Assembly (NCBI RefSeq): GCF_900106075.1
Contig: NZ_LT629794.1
Span: forward strand, 124,001 to 188,000
Origin: Polaribacter sp. Hel1_33_78
GTDB taxonomy: Bacteria; Bacteroidota; Bacteroidia; Flavobacteriales; Flavobacteriaceae
Length of the DNA stretch: 64,000 bases
Direction of reading: 5' to 3'
Part shown: positions 61,444 through 64,000 of the stretch, in pieces
Numbering within the stretch: position 1 is the stretch's first letter
Layout of the letters: each line of letters begins with the position of its first letter
Notes under the pieces: model-generated
Told to the model about the DNA's origin: nothing
What the model saw: the letters and a program-made list of their open reading frames with translations, nothing else
Database searches by the model: none
Position numbers and translations under genes: made by a program

Positions 61444-62772
61444 TTATTTCATTTGAATTATTAACGCATCTGTAAACCCTTTATTTTCTCTAATATCTTG
61501 GTCTGAACTACTACTTTCACCAACAGCGATAATTGCCTTATTATTCAACTCAGTAATCCCATATAAAAAATCTATTTGTGACCCACCAATTGTTTTTTGC
61601 CATAAAAGGCTTCCGTTGCTATCAATTTTTAAAATGAGCGCATCATTTTGTCCATTATTTTCAAAATCATTATCTAAACTTCGAGAGCTTCCTGCGATTA
61701 AAAAGCCGTTGTCTTGCGTTTTATAGATAGCTCTTGCAGTATCAAAACTTGTTCCTCCAATCGTTTTTTCCCAAATCAAACTTCCTTCTGCAGAAAATTT
61801 TACAATCCAAACATCTGCGGCACCATTATTTTCAGAAACATCTATATCTAAACTTCTAGTATCGCCAACCACCATAAAATTACCATCACTTGAAGTTGTA
61901 ATTGCTCTGGCTTCGTCAATTTCAGACCCACCAAAACTTTTTTCCCAAATTAAACTTCCTGTAGGGGCTATTTTTATAATCCAAAAATCATAGGTTCCTA
62001 GATTATTTGAAATATTAAAGTCATCACTGTCTGATGAGCCCGCTATTATAAAATTATGATCGTCAGTTTCGACAATTCCTAGTGGTATTTCTGTAAATGA
62101 GCCGCCAAAAAACCGGCTCCATTCTAAATTGCCAGTAAGGTCTGTTTTTATCACCCAATAATCTCCACCAGAATGGTTTACTGCAGTTGACTTTGCGTTT
62201 CCCTCTCCGCCAGAACTAGAAACATCTAAGACACCAGTTATAAGAAACCCACCGTCTTTTGTCGCTAACAAAGCAGTACCAAAATCGGCGCCAGAAAACC
62301 CGAATGTTTTTTCCCAAAGAAGGCTTCCTGAAGAAGAAATTTTTAACAACCAAAAATCTTGAGCACCTGCATTTGCTGAAACATCTATATCTGAACTTTT
62401 ACTGTACCCTAAAACAGCAAAACCACCATCTAAGGTTTGTACAATGTCTGCGGCTCTATCATCTTCTGAGCCACCAAAAGTTTTTTGCCACTCTAGGGTG
62501 TTGTCGAAAGAAAACTTTGCAACTAAATAGTCAAAAGATTCATTTGTTTTTGAATCGAAATCAAAATCGTTACTCTGCGTAAAACCAACAATAATATAAC
62601 CACCATCTGTCGTTTTTTTTATAGAAGAAAAGGCTTCATTTTTAGAGCCACCCAAAGTTTCAACAAAGTCTAATTTAATGGTTGTTTCAATTACCTCAGG
62701 GATACCGAACACGTCTTTTTTAGAGCAGCTGAAAAGAATAAAGAAACAAAGAACTACCCAATATTTAGTCAT
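61444..62772 (-). CDS. Repeat beta-propeller lipoprotein
   Basis: 442 residues. Lipoprotein signal ILFSC (Cys16), then about seven or eight imperfect repeats of roughly 50-58 residues, each with a WxxKFS-GSLxWEKTFGGS core followed by D..A.AI..T.DGGF.V.G-S-S and a D-rich turn, likely a beta-propeller with one blade per repeat. Three bases before the MbnP gene, so co-transcribed. Surface-exposed, function unknown. Confidence 0.8.
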   Translation of the reverse strand: MTKYWVVLCFFILFSCSKKDVFGIPEVIETTIKLDFVETLGGSKNEAFSSIKKTTDGGYIIVGFTQSNDFDFDSKTNESFDYLVAKFSFDNTLEWQKTFGGSEDDRAADIVQTLDGGFAVLGYSKSSDIDVSANAGAQDFWLLKISSSGSLLWEKTFGFSGADFGTALLATKDGGFLITGVLDVSSSGGEGNAKSTAVNHSGGDYWVIKTDLTGNLEWSRFFGGSFTEIPLGIVETDDHNFIIAGSSDSDDFNISNNLGTYDFWIIKIAPTGSLIWEKSFGGSEIDEARAITTSSDGNFMVVGDTRSLDIDVSENNGAADVWIVKFSAEGSLIWEKTIGGTSFDTARAIYKTQDNGFLIAGSSRSLDNDFENNGQNDALILKIDSNGSLLWQKTIGGSQIDFLYGITELNNKAIIAVGESSSSDQDIRENKGFTDALIIQMK

Positions 62773-62775
62773 TTT

Positions 62776-64000
62776 TTATGGGTTACTTTTTTTAATTACA
62801 AAAAAACCATTGTCGATATCACTAATAATAATATTTCCACTCGGAAAATAAGGATACACATTCCAAACACCATTAAATGCTGTATTATTGTTATTTGGGT
62901 ACGTGTCAAAAAATCCAACTTCATTAAAATCTTTGTTATCTCCATTCGAGACATCAATCATTCTTACACCAGCGGTATAATTTGCTTGATAATAAATATT
63001 CTCTTTTACATATCCATTGTGGTCTATGGCTGCTGTATTACCAAAATAATCGAAATGATGCGACGGATTGTCTAAGTCTGTAAAATCAAAAATGATGGAT
63101 CTTGTATTATTTCCAAAATCTCTTTCATCTAATTCATCTCCTAAGATAAAATATTTTAAATCTTCAGTAAACCACCCTTGATGCGCATAGGCTACATTAG
63201 AATAACTAATTGTAGAAATTATGGTTGGTGTTGTTTTATCCGTAATATCTGCTATTACTACTTCATTTTCATTACTACCAATTAAAATTTCTTTTCCAGT
63301 ATAATCTGTATCGGGCCCATTGTATGTAATTACTTGAGCATCATGTGAATATCCTCCTTCACTAAAACCACCTTCACTAACGGGGTTTTTTGGGTCTTGA
63401 ATATTTATAAATATTGGACCGCCGCCATAGGTAGAATTTCCGCTTGCTCCTACGATATAGGCATAACCACTCGTTTCGTTAATAACAATATTATGAGCCT
63501 TTCCAAATTCAGTGAAATTTGTATCGGCTGTAAACGTTGCCGGAGTGTTTGAAACATTTCTTAATCTAGTTAAATCAAACACTTGCATTCCGTGATTAGA
63601 AGCTTCACTGACGATGAAAGCATGATCTTTATAAACCTTAATATCCCTCCAGCTACTATTAACAGATGCTGTAGGTAACTTACCTAAGTATACAGGGTTT
63701 TCGGTATCTGTAATATCTATAAAAGCGGTACCATTATTTAACCCCATAATAGCGTATTCTTTACCATTTGTAGCATCCGTCCAGCCCCAAGAATCATTTC
63801 CCGCAGATGCAGAAAAAGTAGCTAAAGGTATATTTAACAGTAAATCATAATCATTACACGGGTACCCATTTGCAATTCCATTTTCACAAACAAATTTGTT
63901 TGTTGATGCACAGGCGTCACCAATGCCGTCATTATTTTCATCTTCTTGATTCGGGTTTGCTATGTTTGGACAGTTATCTTCACTGTCTTTTATACCGTCG
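62776..64000 (-). CDS. Choice-of-anchor B family protein, 5' part outside window
   Basis: The frame is open to the right edge, so the N-terminus is missing; about 408 residues visible. From the N-terminal side: a thrombospondin type 3-like Ca-binding repeat (SEDNCPNIANPNQEDENNDG then DAC), then a beta-propeller domain with the choice-of-anchor B pattern (GTAFIDITDTENPVYLG, VFDLTRLRN, SYSNVAYAHQGWFTEDLKYF). Such proteins are secreted and surface-anchored. An internal ATG at 63747 is not the true start. First of four co-directional genes (next gene 3 bp away). Confidence 0.85.
   Translation of the reverse strand, partial: DGIKDSEDNCPNIANPNQEDENNDGIGDACASTNKFVCENGIANGYPCNDYDLLLNIPLATFSASAGNDSWGWTDATNGKEYAIMGLNNGTAFIDITDTENPVYLGKLPTASVNSSWRDIKVYKDHAFIVSEASNHGMQVFDLTRLRNVSNTPATFTADTNFTEFGKAHNIVINETSGYAYIVGASGNSTYGGGPIFINIQDPKNPVSEGGFSEGGYSHDAQVITYNGPDTDYTGKEILIGSNENEVVIADITDKTTPTIISTISYSNVAYAHQGWFTEDLKYFILGDELDERDFGNNTRSIIFDFTDLDNPSHHFDYFGNTAAIDHNGYVKENIYYQANYTAGVRMIDVSNGDNKDFNEVGFFDTYPNNNNTAFNGVWNVYPYFPSGNIIISDIDNGFFVIKKSNP

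Overview
The window is a stretch of a low-GC (roughly 30-33 % by eye) chromosome from a member of the Bacteroidota, almost certainly family Flavobacteriaceae. I infer this from flavobacterial protein families (DUF4175, MbnP, choice-of-anchor B, DUF4286, head-GIN), from signal peptides ending in SQ or AQ, from a TonB-dependent receptor with a carboxypeptidase-regulatory-like N-terminus, and from TAnnTTTG -7 promoter elements 17-60 nt ahead of many starts. A Polaribacter/Tenacibaculum-like marine genus is plausible, but I cannot fix it without a search. No rRNA, tRNA, CRISPR array, IS element or prophage was recognised.

Layout. 1-6.8 kb: an MFS exporter (cut by the left edge) with an ACT-like protein, then gpsA, dut, GNAT, recA, an aldose epimerase-like gene, a pseudouridine synthase, an ElaA-like protein and rpiB. 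6.8-7.8 kb: a gene-poor kilobase with a cluster of DnaA-box-like nonamers (candidate oriC) followed by two decayed small genes. 7.8-16.3 kb: lipid kinase, rnr, a head-GIN protein, tatA, an SPFH protein and gltX. 16.4-23 kb: a DUF4175 gene broken by one in-frame TAA, then ybeY, mnmG and a methyltransferase; mnmG is flanked on both sides by parS-like palindromes. 23-29 kb: small metabolic genes, panB, an ECF sigma factor with a zinc-finger partner, an O-methyltransferase and a second TatA/B-like gene. 29-41 kb: a second sigma/anti-sigma-like/outer-membrane operon, mutS, a SpoU methyltransferase, a TPR histidine kinase with its regulator, mgtE and rsmA. 41-46 kb: DUF4286, a TPR protein, a 47-aa protein, serS and ribF. 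46-52 kb: a TonB receptor with an SGNH-hydrolase lipoprotein, and an M43 metalloprotease lipoprotein. 52-59.5 kb: the SUF iron-sulfur system (sufA-like, B, C, D and a separated sufS). 59.5-64 kb: a diheme peroxidase (MbnH/MauG-like), an MbnP-family lipoprotein, a repeat beta-propeller lipoprotein and a choice-of-anchor B protein that runs off the right edge.

Most of the window is core housekeeping: information processing (recA, mutS, rnr, gltX, serS, mnmG, rsmA, ybeY), cofactors (ribF, panB, SUF) and envelope proteins. The signals most worth a second look are the oriC-like cluster with two parS-like sites 13-15 kb away (together suggesting a replication-origin domain), the nonsense-interrupted DUF4175 gene, the decaying small genes next to the origin candidate, and the MbnP/MbnH-like surface locus at the right end.
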